Source of the DNA: Rana temporaria
Taxonomy: Eukaryota > Chordata > Amphibia > Anura > Ranidae
Assembly (NCBI RefSeq): GCF_905171775.1
Contig: NC_053491.1
Coordinates: 226,786,247 to 226,850,246 of the forward strand
Direction: 5' to 3'
Length of the DNA stretch: 64,000 nt
Both the position numbers and the translations under genes were made by a program. A model generated the notes under the pieces. It had not been told where the DNA came from. It was given only the letters and a program-made list of their open reading frames with translations, and did not search any database. Shown here in pieces: positions 11,705 to 22,711 of the stretch (positions are counted from its first letter, which is position 1; each line of letters starts with the position of its first letter).

Positions 11705-12545
11705 TTGGCACGCAACACACTGAAGGCATATGGCACTGCTTGGAACACTAATCGCAAATTTTTGGCCCCTTGCCCTGGAGCAGCAATAGGCAACGTTGGA
11801 CACATCCTAGCCTTCATATCAAATTGCCACATGCAGCTGACCATTTCTCACAATACTATCACGCCATATCTAGATGGCATCCAGCATTTCCTGTCCCTGC
11901 AGGACCCCAGTAAACCGTCAGTATTCTCGAGCCCATGCAGTCAAGTCCCTCCTACAGGGCATACAGAAGCACCAACCTGTAGTCAGTGGCAAGCACCTAC
12001 CTTTCAAGAGTCCCCTCTTAGGGACATGTCTAAAATCCTTACTAGTTCCCTGTTTAGGGCTTTGCCTAGACTAGTCACCCAAACAGCCATCTACCAGGCC
12101 TTCTACGGTTCCCTACAACCTAGTGAATTTAGTCAGCGGCTCCGGCAGTCAGACACTGCTCCGACGCCACCCGACTCGCTTTCGAACCACTACACTCTCA
12201 CAGTCTGCAAACGCAACAAACCAGCCCCTGGGGTTGACATCAACCTGTTTCAGACTAACAACGCCTGACGCCCAGTGACAGTGCTCGACCCACTACTGCT
12301 CCATCTACCCAGACAATCTGGTGGTAGCTCGTTGCTACCCTTTCTAAACCAGCTCCCTGAGTGTCAGCCAGTGTGTCAAGCATGTCAGAATCCTCCTAAG
12401 TAACTTGGGCTTCAAACCCCAGTCAGTTCTCTGGACATTCTTTCCGAATTAGAGCAGCCTCAGTTGCCTCCCAACAGGGAGTACCAGACCACGTAATCAA
12501 GATACCAGGCTGAGGGAAGTCTCCTTGTTTTGCCACATACATCCC
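11705..12545 (+). pseudogene. tyrosine recombinase (integrase) remnant
   Basis: The 188-codon frame at 11705-12268 begins like the SAM-like N-terminal domain of tyrosine recombinases (a conserved Phe-Ile helix, then a Thr-Ile-x-x-Tyr-Leu-x-x-Ile helix). A second frame at 11874-12074 carries part of the next block, so a frameshift splits it. The C-terminal box is readable at 12430-12545: SGHSFR (His codon 12436-12438, Arg 12445-12447), then GVPDHVIK, an in-frame TGA where a GRW-type motif is expected, and ATYI with the candidate nucleophile Tyr at 12538-12540. The spacing fits the R-H-R-Y family. It sits directly upstream of B1, where Ngaro elements keep this gene. The copy is not functional. 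Confidence 0.75.
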
Positions 12546-12637
12546 AAATCCTCATGAAGGAATGGCACAAGCCTTTACCAAGCTGGCTCAATAAATACAA
12601 GAAATCAATAAAAGCTATTTCCCTATCTGAGTCTTTT

Positions 12638-13135
12638 GCCCCCTTTTCTTGGCATACTGACCAGACCACCAAGGCACACTTCAGGTCTATTTATGTTGTA
12701 AGTCTTGTCGCGTGTTTATGTGATCCACATCTCTCTCGGTCAGAGGGTAACGACCATAAATAAGAAGGCCAGTATGGTGGCCTGAGTTTATGGGAGGAGC
12801 CCGGAGGGTATTTAAGCAGCCCACTCACACATGCTCTTTGTCGGTTCAGTGTGCGGTACTACACGTCACTGGGCCGACTCTTCCCAGCTCACCTCATGTC
12901 CGTGAGTCTGAGCATTCAATCGCAGTCGACACCCTCCCGCCCTTCCCTTTTTCAGGGCACTTCTCAGCATATTCTTCTTCAATTAACTACCCATTACTTA
13001 CCTTGGGTATGCCCCCTTTTCTTGGCATACTGACCAGACCACCAAGGCACACTTCAGGTCTATTTATGTTGTAAGTCTTGTCGCGTGTTTATGTGATCCA
13101 CATCTCTCTCGGTCAGAGGGTAACGACCATAAATA
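12638..13135 (+). repeat. B1-A2-B2 terminal repeat block
   Basis: B1 is 12638-12762, A2 is 12756-12924 (overlapping B1 by the shared ATAAATA), a unique 86-bp spacer follows, and B2 is 13011-13135. ATAAATA also lies at the start of A1 and the end of B2, consistent with a recombination crossover site. Confidence 0.85.
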
Positions 13136-13144
13136 TAATACAGA

Positions 13145-14210
13145 TGTAGCGCCCCCTTACTTTCAGTATGGGCACTACGCTAAAGTTAGTGGGGAATGGG
13201 AGAGTTATTTTGCTCCCATTCACAATTTGCTAAATTGGGACTTTTGTCATTCCAGAAAAATCCACTGGGTCAGTCTGTGCTCCAGGGATGCGGTACCATC
13301 CCTGGCCAGCAGTTGGTGCCAGAGGGGTTCTGGCAGAGTAAGTTTTCCCCAGCAGCCAATTATAGGAGTTTTTCCCTCGTGGGGCATGCTGGGGGAGGGT
13401 ATATCTGTGACATGTGCTAAGCAAGTTTTCGTGGGGTCCCGGTTCCAGGTGCGGCATCCACCTTCAGGGTGCGCGCATCCATGGACCCCGCCAGCACGGG
13501 CCACCAGGCCAGAATTGCAGGCTACACAAAACCTCATCCGGAGGTAAGAGGGGACTCCAGTGACTTACTGGGTCCCCAGTTCTATTGAGAGGATCCCAGG
13601 CTGGGTGCCGTTCAATTGGGGTTCGGCTTGAGGGGAACCCGGAGGCAGGTTGTCCAACAGGGCTTGAACGAACCAATCGGGGATCTGGTGACCGGAATGC
13701 TGACAGGTACGCTTTGCTGTCATCTGGTGACCTATGCTAAAACCTACTGGGAGGATTTGCTCCATTCATCCATTTAGCTCACCTAAAGTAATTGGCCTGT
13801 GGCAGAGGCCCTAGAGCCAGGTCTGTGAGAGAGATCTGTTCCTCCCAGCAAATCCAAAGTGACACCTCGGCTGCCAGGCTTGTGAGAGGGGTCTGTCCGG
13901 GGGCACTTCATCCACTCAGAAAGAGTGGCGACGAATCACAATTTGATACTACTGAGAGCAGGACTGCTCGATTCATATCCAGGCCTGATATTGCAAGGTT
14001 CTCCCTTTTCTCCTCATCACCCTTTTCTTCCCATTTGAAGTTGATGTTGGCCGAGTTGGCCAGGAAATAAAGCATTGGAAAACCCTTTATTCACTGTCTG
14101 GACCTTCGCTCACTGCTTCGTTCTCCAACTGCGCCCATACGCCACATTAAGGTTACTCAATATGCCGATCCCAATAACAAATCAGCGGCTCCTTCGGGGG
14201 TAGCGCTACA
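13145..14210 (+). mobile_element. solo LTR, TGTAGCG family, copy 1
   Basis: The 1066-bp segment starts TGTAGCGC and ends GCGCTACA and is flanked by a 4-bp duplication CAGA (13141-13144 and 14211-14214). It has no coding capacity. An AATAAAG word lies near 14066, a plausible polyadenylation signal. Related sequence occurs at 20550-21199 and in two pieces at 46412-46663 and 60723-61295. Ends and duplication fit an LTR of a Gypsy-like or similar retroelement, but no internal region is present to assign it. Transcript strand is inferred from the AATAAA position. Confidence 0.65.
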
Positions 14211-14214
14211 CAGA

Positions 14215-15052
14215 TATTTAAATGCGTAGTCAATACTTGGAAATCCACGTTCTCCTATGTGTAATTAGTAAGACATTTATCTCTCTAGGAAGGGACATGA
14301 CTATACACTGTGGTCAAATACAAGTGACTAGACCCAAGTCATTTGTTATTGTTCTTTGCTGTGTCGCTTTATCTTTTTTTTCTCTCAAGTTTAGTCTCTC
14401 TTTGCATATTTTACCTCCTACACTTCCTTTCCACACTTTCTTTGTAATCCTCACACTATTTTTTTATATGTGTGTGTAACATCCTTAGTGTTCATCCTGC
14501 TGGCTGATCCAATCGGTATTCACGTTGAAACTGGTTGCTTAGAAACTGCAGACATACGTAGGAGTACATGCTGCTTCCAGTAAAGAGTAGGGAGGGTGGC
14601 AGAGGGAAAAATAATGCTAAAAATAGGGGTTGAGAAAACATAATGAACATTACAAAAATAAGCTTGTGTTAGTCCACATATCTTAATTCAAACATCCATC
14701 CTGTTCTGAGTCCATCTTTCATGGCTCACATAACAAGATTTGGTTGATTTATGTGAGCAGGTGGTAGTAGAGAAAGTTTGCCAAGTAAGCACAATGTTCT
14801 GGCAAAGTTGAGTTTAATATATGGACAGGGCAGATTGAGCTTGACAGCGATAGGGGAGATGTTGTCAAGGGAATTTTAGACTATTGTATGAGTTTACCTT
14901 GCACAATGATGTTTCGGGAAACCAGATTTGGAAAATAAGTTGTTTCCTGTGATTATTATTATCTGACTATCGTGTGCTATCAAGAAGCACATATACTGGA
15001 ATGCATTTATGCCTGGCTTCGCAACCTTTTACTATTTTCAGAAGGTGATAGC
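14215..15052. other. unassigned AT-rich sequence
   Basis: Nothing recognisable; no coding frame with a motif. Confidence 0.4.
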
Positions 15053-15055
15053 TTA

Positions 15056-15494
15056 TGCCGCGTACACACGGTCGTTTTTTGTGATGAAATAAAACAACGT
15101 TTTTAAAAACGTCATTTAAAATGCTCGTGTGTGGGTTTCACATCGTTTTTTGTCTTCTAAAAAAGACCAAAAAATTTTTTAATTTTTTATGTCGTTTTTC
15201 AAAATGTCGTTTTTTGTGTCATAAAAAATGATCGTGTGTGGGCTAAAACGACGTTTTAAACGACGTTTTAAACCCGTGCATGTTCAGAAGCAAGTTATGA
15301 GACAGGAGCTAGAATGGAACAGAGTGCCGTCGTACGTGTTGTACGTAACCGGGCTTTGCTAGAGCATTTTCAGAAAACGATGGTGTGTGGGCAACGTCGT
15401 TTTTTATGATGAAGTTAGAAAAACGTTGTTTTTTTTTTTATGATGAAAAACGTTGTTTTATTTCATCACAAAAAACAACCGTGCGTACGCGGCA
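15056..15494. mobile_element. Harbinger-type MITE with TTA duplication
   Basis: The ends TGCCGCGTACACACGG and CCGTGCGTACGCGGCA are inverted copies, and TTA is duplicated (15053-15055, 15495-15497), fitting PIF/Harbinger. The body repeats AACGTCGTTTT-like words in both orientations. No coding capacity. Confidence 0.8.
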
Positions 15495-15497
15495 TTA

Positions 15498-16304
15498 AAG
15501 GTAGGGACAGGCATGCTGACTTATATAAGGCACATGTTCCAAATTCAAGGCTCCTGAGAAAAGGTGAGAAGCAATTCCCTTTTGGACTGTAGGGATGAGA
15601 GAATTTTTGAAAACGTTATGGTCAACCCCATTAATATTTATCAAACAAAAGGCATGGAAAGGTGGGCACTGCCATAAGGGACATGTGCCAATCCCCCCCC
15701 AAAAAAAGTTGTGCCTTTCCCAGCATAAATCTGTCAGCTCTCCCTAAACGATTTAACGCACACTAACATATGCTTTGTGTGAGCCCACCATTTTAAAGAA
15801 AGGGCAACAGGTTATCCATATCTTCAAATTATTGGCTCTTGTGATCGTAGCAATGGAGTCCGCCTCGTGTGAAAGAAGCCTAAAGCTACTTTTACACTGA
15901 GGCGCTATGCAGGCGCTATATCGCTAAAAATAGCGATATATTGACGCTTGGATACCATTAATATTGCTGACAGTTCATAAGGATAATCTCTATATCTGCC
16001 TTTTTCTTTGCCTCCCCTTTTTTTTCTTCTTTGTAAAACTAGCTCTGAGACAATGGGATTACTCTCATTGTTTGGTAAATATCTGACAAGACAGTCTTAT
16101 TTATGTCTACTATTGTGAATATGGAGACTTGCAGGTCTATTTTAAAACTCCTTTAAAGGAGTTTTAAACAATAAAATAACTTCCTTCCTGCTGAGTTTAA
16201 TATATTTCCATTTTTACTGTCTGCTCATTGAGCGAACATACATTTGCCATATATTTTTTGAATTCGTTCTATGGGCTCTTTCCCATTCAAACTATAATAC
16301 CTTC
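15498..16304. other. unassigned sequence
   Basis: No gene recognised. A short perfect stem (ACTCCTTTAAAGGAGT) lies at 16147-16162. Confidence 0.35.
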
Positions 16305-16307
16305 TCT

Positions 16308-17459
16308 GGGCCAGATTCACGTAGTTGCGCGGCGGCGTAACGTATCTCATTTACGTTACACCGCCGCAAGTTTTAAGCGCAAGTGCTTGATTCACAAAGC
16401 ACTTGTCTGTAAACCTGCGGCGGCGTAATGAAATCCGTCCGGCGCAAGCCCACCTAATTCAAATGGGGCGTGTATCATTTAAATTAGGCGCGTTCCCGTG
16501 CCGAACGTTCTGTGCATGCTCCGTTATGAAATTTCCCGCAAAATTCGCTTTGCGCGAAATTACGGTGCCCCGACGTGTTTTTTGAACGGCGACGTGCGTT
16601 ACGTCCTTTCGTATTCCCGGACGTCTTACGCAAAAAAAAAAAAATTTAAAATGTAAAATTTGACGCGGGAACGACGGCCATACTTTAACATGGCTGGTCT
16701 AATTTTATCCTGTGGAAAAAACGTTTTTTTTGTACTTGCAGTTTTGGTTTCTTGCGCGGCGTCCATCGACGGCATCGTCGGGTCCGGCGTTCGTCTGCGG
16801 CTTCGGGTGTCCTCTTCGGCGGGTCCGGCGTCCTTCTGCGGCTTCGGGTGTCCTTCTGCGGCGGGTCCGGTGTCCTCTTCGGCGGGTCCGGTGTCCTCTT
16901 CGGCGGGTCCGGCGTCCTTCTGCGGCGTCCTCGCGTCCTCCCCGCTCGTTTCGCGCGCCGAGTTTGAATACTGCGCCGACATATACAGAGCGCAGTACAC
17001 TCGTGTATTGTCGGCAATGCTCGGCTACCCGCACTGACGTCCTGTACGTCCAGGACGTGAGCGCGGAAGGAGCCGAGACTGCCCGACTATACCCGAGTGT
17101 ACTGCGCTCGGTATATGTCGGCGCAGTATTCAAAACTCGGCGCGGGAAAGCGGGTATCGGCGTATACCGCGCACCCACGATTTTGCCCACGATTCAGGGC
17201 AAAAAAGTGCACGGTATACGCCGATAAATCCGGTAATTAGCATACCCAACGCGGAAAACGACGAGAACTCCACCCAGCGGGCGCCAAAGTATTACACCTA
17301 CGATCCGAAGGCGTACAAAGCCGTACGCCTGTCGGATCGATGCCAGAAGCCGTCGTATCTTGGTTTAAGGATTCCAAATCAAGATACGACGCGGCAAATT
17401 TGAAAGTACGCCGGAGTATCAGCAGATACCCCGGCGTACTTTTTCTGTGAATCTGGCCC
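16308..17459. mobile_element. large foldback MITE, GGGCCAGATTCAC ends
   Basis: The ends GGGCCAGATTCACG and GTGAATCTGGCCC are inverted, with a 3-bp duplication TCT (16305-16307, 17460-17462). At 1152 bp it is the largest of this MITE type here. The termini match those of the Harbinger element starting at 42449 (GGGCCGGATTCACC), so that family may mobilise it. The interior is GC-rich and holds a 21-nt minisatellite and a second inverted repeat at 16958-17152. The overlapping frames at 16626-17227 are products of the 21-nt period. Confidence 0.8.
16785..16930. repeat. 21-nt GC-rich minisatellite
   Basis: About seven degenerate units built on GTCCGGTGTCCTCTTCGGCG. A period divisible by three keeps frames open on both strands. 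Confidence 0.8.
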
Positions 17460-17718
17460 TCTAGTGGCAGCCAATGAACAACTAGCATTATTTAGATCTT
17501 TATCTACCCCTCCATTTTCTTTTCAGTTTATGATTTTTTCTTTCCTCTCTGTACATTATATAGGATTTAAAGGACCCATTATTGACGCCGTGGTTTGCGT
17601 CTCTTTTCCATCTCCCTTAACATTATATTCTTATCTGTAAGTATTATTCATAGAGACCTCGTTGGCTTAATATTAATTGCCATGGTCCAATTCATTGGAC
17701 CTCACCAATTCACTTTAA

Positions 17719-18708
17719 CCACTTGCTTACTGGGCACATATACCCCCCTCCTGCCCAGGTGAAATTTCAGGTTCCGGCACTGCGTCACTTTAACTGACAA
17801 TTGCGCAGTTGTGCAACGTGGCTCCCAAACAAGATTGACGTCCTTTTTTTCCCCACAAATAGAGCTTTCTTTTGGTGGTATTTGATCATCTCTGCGGTTT
17901 TTATTTTTTGCGCTATAAACAAAAAAAGAGTGACAATTTTGAAAAGAAATTCAATATTTTTTACTTGTTGCTATAATAAAGAGCCCAATTTTTTTTTTAA
18001 AAAAAAAATTTTCTCAGTCTAGGCCGATACGTATTCTTCTACATCTTTTTGGTAAAAAAAAACGCAATAAGCGACTGGTTTGCGCAAAAGTTATATCGCC
18101 TACAAAATAGGGGACAGAATTATTATTATTTTCTTTTTTTCTTTTTTTACTAGTAATGGCGGCGATTTGCGATTTTTATTGGGACTGCGACATTATGGTG
18201 GACACATCGGACACTTTTGACACATTTTTGGCACCATTTACATTTATACTGCGATCAGTGCTATAAATATGCACTAATTAATGTATAAATGTGACTGGCA
18301 GGGAAGGGGTTAACACTAGGGGGCGAGGAAGGGGTTAAATGTGTACCCTGCATAGTGTTTCTAACTGTGGGGGAAGGGGACTGACTGGGGGAGGTGACCA
18401 ATCTGTGTCCCTATGTACAAGGGACACAGCATCGGTCTCCTCTCTCCCTGACAGGACGTGTATCTGTCTTTACACACAGAGCTCCACGTCCTTGTCTGTG
18501 TAACCGCCAATCGTGGGTGCCTGGAGGACATCGCGGCCGCCAAGCACGCGCATCGGCATCTCAGTGATGCGATGAGCACACGCGCGCCGCCCCTGGCAGC
18601 ACTCGCGCGTCCCCTAGTGGCTGGAGGCCGGAGGCCGTATATAGACGCCTCCTGGCAATTGGGATCCACACTGCGGCCGTACAAAGTCGTACGGCGGGCA
18701 GCAAGTGG
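17719..18708. mobile_element. piggyBac-type non-autonomous element, copy 1
   Basis: TTAA flanks both ends (17715-17718, 18709-18712), with inverted ends CCACTTGCT and AGCAAGTGG. The 990-bp body contains AAGAAAGCTC/CTCTATTTGTGG-type and GCGCTATAAC-type blocks that recur inverted in the element at 24337-25365 and near the right end of the piggyBac element at 60360-60718. It is probably an internal-deletion derivative of that family. No coding capacity. Confidence 0.8.
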
Positions 18709-18712
18709 TTAA

Positions 18713-19060
18713 GATACTTGATCCTACTCTAATATCTTCTTACGGCCATGTATATGTTTCTTCATCCAACAGTCGCTTTCCGGGCTCATATAGCTTCTTT
18801 TTGTGACCGCCCTCTGAACATTGTGTTGATCCTACACAGGGTCTGTTTATCCATCCATGTCCATGGGAGACATTGAGCGCCCGACTCTGTGGTGTGTGTG
18901 GGTAAGCATGTCTAGATTGCCCCTTCTCTGGAGTATTCCCTGGCCATCTGCCACATGTCTATGTTACCCATATGTTTATGTATCGTTTTTCATTTACTGT
19001 ATATGGCTAATTTGATTATTTTCTTTCACTTAGTTATAAACATTTTTGAACAGATTTTGC
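18713..19060. other. probable Penelope leader, unassigned 5' part
   Basis: AT-rich, with no motif of its own. It lies upstream of a hammerhead motif and may be the 5' part of the same Penelope fragment. Confidence 0.3.
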
Positions 19061-19061
19061 C

Positions 19062-19100
19062 TTCCCCTGAAGAAGCGAAAATCGCGAAACATGTTGGGAA
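19062..19100 (+). ncRNA. hammerhead ribozyme motif (Penelope type)
   Basis: The core CTGAAGA is at 19067-19073, then a 4-bp stem II (GCGA/TCGC, loop AAA), GAAA at 19086-19089, and a minimal stem III (C-AT-G) ending in GTT at 19093-19095, the expected cleavage triplet. Stem I is 5 bp (TTCCC 19062-19066 with GGGAA 19096-19100). One A (19074) separates the core from stem II. Hammerheads with a reduced stem III are known from Penelope-like retroelements. All core positions can be read directly; activity is untested. Confidence 0.75.
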
Positions 19101-19235
19101 TATGCGATCTCCGTGTGCTTTAAACTGGAATAATGTTTACCAATGACCACCATAAATTATAACTTTGATTGAACCTTGATTTTATACATATTTGTATTGA
19201 ATAAAACTATTTTGTATTTTTTTTTAGGACACGTT
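19101..19235 (+). mobile_element. Penelope-like element fragment downstream of the hammerhead
   Basis: A short AT-rich tail with AATAAAA near 19199 follows the hammerhead and ends in a T-run near 19227, as in the terminal regions of Penelope elements. No coding sequence remains. The boundaries are approximate. Confidence 0.45.
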
Positions 19236-19719
19236 CTTTCTCATCATTACTGCTTTACCTCTTGCACCGTAAAATATCCCCCTTCTTCTTTCGTCCTAAA
19301 TTCAACATATACACTATAATCCTACAGCGCCACCTGTTGCTTAGACAGACATAATGCATATGCAGTATATAGTTAGACTCAGTTTATAAACAACTTTGCT
19401 GTTGTACTTTTCCAACCACCACCTCCTCTCTACCCACTACAGGACACACCCTCTGCCTTGAACGCTTCAATCTGCTAAGCAGCCTGCATCATATCAAAAT
19501 CATCCACTAATACTCCACCTCTTCTGCAGTCATGCTGGCCCTCCCCCTAGTTTCACTCAGCTGCAGACCATATAATACATCTCAAGATATGAATAGCTTA
19601 ATGATTATTAAAGTTTTTGCTTTTTATCTAACTTTAGGTTTGAGTGAACTGGTTCTTGATTCAAAATGTACACATTGGTCTTGACCCACATGGACTGCTA
19701 AGTTCAAAAAATTGCATTG
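19236..19719. other. unassigned sequence
   Basis: No gene or element recognised. Confidence 0.35.
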
Positions 19720-20014
19720 TACAGGGAGTCCCCAAGTTACGAACATCCGGCTTGCGAATGACTCCTACTTACAAACAGAAGGCTGCGTGGCCACTTTTCG
19801 ACGGCGGGCACATTCAACTGGACCTTTTAGACAGCGGGCACATTAGACGGAACCTTTTAGACAGCGGGCACATTCGACGGAACATCGGAAAACATCGTAT
19901 CTGCCGTTCTGCGCATGCTGTTCCAACTTACGAACATATTCAACTTACGAACATATTCAACTTAAGAACAAACCTACAGTCCCTAACCCGTTCGTAACTC
20001 GGGGACTGCCTGTG
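19720..20014. mobile_element. mariner-like MITE (CAGGCAGTCCCC ends)
   Basis: The inverted ends are TACAGGGAGTCCCCAAG and its near complement at 19998-20014. They enclose three copies of a GCGGGCACATT unit near 19803-19880 and repeated ACTTACGAACATATTCA words. The ends resemble Tigger-like mariner elements. The TA duplication is not clean on the right, so the class is tentative. Confidence 0.5.
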
Positions 20015-20549
20015 CTGTGTTTCCAGCGTATTTATCATATGCCTGTGGGTACTGTAAGTCTAGTTCTCCCATTTGAAAGATTCTCTTCCCTGTAACTAAT
20101 AAATTATTTTGGATATGATATGTCCATTATTATGTACATAAGGTAAAAAAAATAAAAAATGGTGGTAGTAAACATTTCCAAAGCCCAATTGTTTGTTTGT
20201 GAGTTCCTTAAACTGAATTATGTCCATTCAACACAGATATAGTTTGTATTGTATATTTTGCTGGTGGGCACAATAGCTCAGCTGCAGTCAATGTACCATA
20301 ACGCAAAGCTTATAATATAAATTATTTATACTCACATAAGTAAATTCTGATCATGCAGCAAAACAATGACTGCTAATTGCATTGAGCCACAAGTTAAATA
20401 GAATTCAATCTAACTGGTCAATCTGGATGGATTGACAGGCTAGGTTAACTCATAGGAAGGCCCAATCCCCTCTTTTTTTACAACTATACCAATTATTAGA
20501 TAACACTGAAATCTAGCTTTCAAATCTAACTTGCCTATGATGTCCTGTT
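20015..20549. other. unassigned sequence
   Basis: AT-rich; nothing recognised. Confidence 0.35.
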
Positions 20550-21199
20550 CTAGTGGTGACTGGTGATAGGTGGAGGGATGAAATGGGTCCCTGCCTTCTG
20601 CCGAGAGGATCCTAAGCTGGGAGCTGTGCGATGGGGGATTGGCCCAGGAGAACCTAGAACTAGAGGTTGTCCAGGAGGCCCAGACGAACCATCGGGGATC
20701 CGGTCACCACACGGCATGACAGGTATGCTCAAGCTGTCAGTGGGTGACATTGATTGAACTGACTGGGAGGATTTTCTCAAACTGTTTCATCACAAATCCA
20801 AAATTGTCCAGCCTGTGGCAGAGGCCTTGAGTCAGGCCTGTGGCAGAGGTCTGTTTCCTCCCAGTGATTTATAAGTGACGCTCCGGCTGCCAGGCCTGAG
20901 ATAGCTGCCTGTCCGGGGGCACTTTACCCACCCTGATTGCTGAGAGCAGGCTTGCTCTCTCTGAATATCCAAGGCCTGATACTAAAAGTTCCTCTACGCT
21001 CATCAACCTTCTCTATCGTGTGTCATGTTGATGTTGGCCAGGTTGGGCCTTGGAATAAAGCATTGAAAAACTGAATTGGTGTCTGGACACTTGCTCTTTG
21101 CTTACACTCACAGAAGTCACCCCTAGACCAAGTCAAGAAGGTAACTTAGAAAGCCGGTCCCAAAACTAATCAGCGGCTCCTTCGGGGGTGAGCGCTAGA
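20550..21199 (+). mobile_element. LTR fragment, TGTAGCG family, copy 2
   Basis: It shares ordered blocks with copy 1: GAGAGGATCC, CTGTGGCAGAGGCC, TGTCCGGGGGCACTT, GTTGATGTTGGCC, AATAAAGCATTG and CAGCGGCTCCTTCGGGGG. The 5' part is missing and the 3' end (GAGCGCTAGA) has decayed. Confidence 0.7.
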
Positions 21200-22025
21200 C
21201 ATGGTTTTGGTAAACCCGAAGAGAAAAACCTGCAGGAAAACGGATAGTGTGTATGGGACTTAATACATTTCAGATGCTTTAAAGAAGGCATGCACCAATA
21301 CAATTTTTTTTTTTTTGTACGAGTACGAGTACTGATGCTTTTATTTTAGTTAGTGTCGATATCAATTACTGATACCTACTGCAACTATTTTGTTTACACT
21401 TCAGCTGTCAGCAATGGTACAACGCATTGAAAAGTTATTTACAAATTAACTTTTTTTATTTTTTTACACTTTTTTCAAAGCGTGTAAGGTGTAAAAATAT
21501 TATGAACAAAAATGAATTATTATTAGTTTATAAAATAGAAGTGAAAAAAAATCAGCAGGAAAATGATAATTAAATGGAGGAGAATAAGGAGTAAATTAAG
21601 GGTTAATAAGGGAGGAGGGGACAATTAATAAAAAAAACACAAACTTTTTTTTTTTTAATTAACAGGTTGCTTTAACCTCCCTGGCGGTATGATTATTTCA
21701 GAAAAAAGGTGCTGAAAGCGGTACCATTATTTGCAAGGAAATTTGGAGTTTTATACTGTAGGCCTGTAATTCTTAGGAATAACTCACTTAAATCTGACCA
21801 AACAAGAGTCTAGTAGGCATCCCGGGTATGACATTTTTTTTAAAACAAAATTATAAATTATAATATAATAAATAATTATAAATGTATTGTGCAAATCTCG
21901 TGCACATTATTATTTATTTATTTATATCTATTTATTTATTTATAATTACCATCACTCTCATCGTTACATATTTTCATAATATTAAGGAATCGTTGTATTC
22001 AGCTTTTGCGCATTTTCACCTTGTG
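21200..22025. other. unassigned AT-rich sequence
   Basis: Includes a CCTCCCTGGCGGTATG word after TTAA near 21674, a possible TTAA-type element end without a visible partner. Short A- and T-runs; no coding frame. Confidence 0.3.
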
Positions 22026-22495
22026 TAGTGCCCAACCTTTTGAAGAGCGAGGGCCACTTGAGCAACTTTGTAACCGATTGCAGGCCACAATGAGTGGAGC
22101 GGGTGGATGGCAGCCCACTCTACTCTATAGAGCCCACTTTTTTTTTTTTGGCAGATTGGATTGGAGGTAGGCGTTTGTAAACAGACACAAGTCCAAATAC
22201 ATCTGCTACTCCTTAGAGGTGAATGAAGGGTCCAATTGGGTCATACTGACTGTGTGAAAGGGGCCTATGTCTCAGTGCAGGTAACCCGCAGGTGCACTGC
22301 TTGGCACCTGTAGATCAGTTTGAAAGCAACCCAATAACCACTGCAGAACAGATATATACACAGTGATTTTAGTAATAAACTTGTCTTTAATAACAGTATT
22401 CTATTTTATTCCATTCCAGAGCAGGAAGTCGCGGGCCACATCAGAGGGTTCCACGGGCCACATGTGGCTCCCGGGCCACTGGTTGGGCACCCCTG
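22026..22495. mobile_element. hAT-like MITE (GTGCCCAACC ends)
   Basis: The ends TAGTGCCCAACC and GGTTGGGCACCCCTG are inverted, and subterminal GGGCCAC words are mirrored. The 8-bp flanks do not match, so the target duplication is lost or the edge is slightly off. Confidence 0.55.
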
Positions 22496-22711
22496 TCTTA
22501 TAGCTATGGCAAAGAGAACATATACATGCAGGCTAGAGTACAAAAAACTGCAAAAAATGCAAAACAACATTCAGAGATATTTGACTGGACAACTATTTTT
22601 TCAAATCCTTTTTTGTTCCTAAAAAACTTTTAGTGATTATGATAGACCCCTTAGAATCTTAGGAAATATGACATTAACTTTTAGTGACTATAATATATAA
22701 AATGACATAAT

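Larger units (their letters stand above)
6920..13135 (+). mobile_element. tyrosine-recombinase retroelement, Ngaro/DIRS-like, non-autonomous
   Basis: The element has the split-direct-repeat order A1 (6920-7088), internal region, B1 (12638-12762), A2 (12756-12924), B2 (13011-13135). A1 and A2 differ at one base by eye; B1 and B2 look identical. This A-internal-B-A-B plan is the hallmark of Ngaro-like members of the DIRS order, which integrate with a tyrosine recombinase and make no target duplication. Just upstream of B1 are an RNase H remnant (about 11340-11565) and a recombinase remnant (11705-12545). No reverse transcriptase core was found. A 48-nt repeat array fills much of the interior. 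Near-identical terminal repeats with a broken recombinase suggest recent movement in trans. Confidence 0.75.

Noticed and set aside
16626..17227. Overlapping frames of 107-171 codons rich in Arg, Pro and Thr
   Set aside because: Generated by a 21-nt minisatellite and CpG-rich palindromes inside a MITE; open in several frames on both strands.
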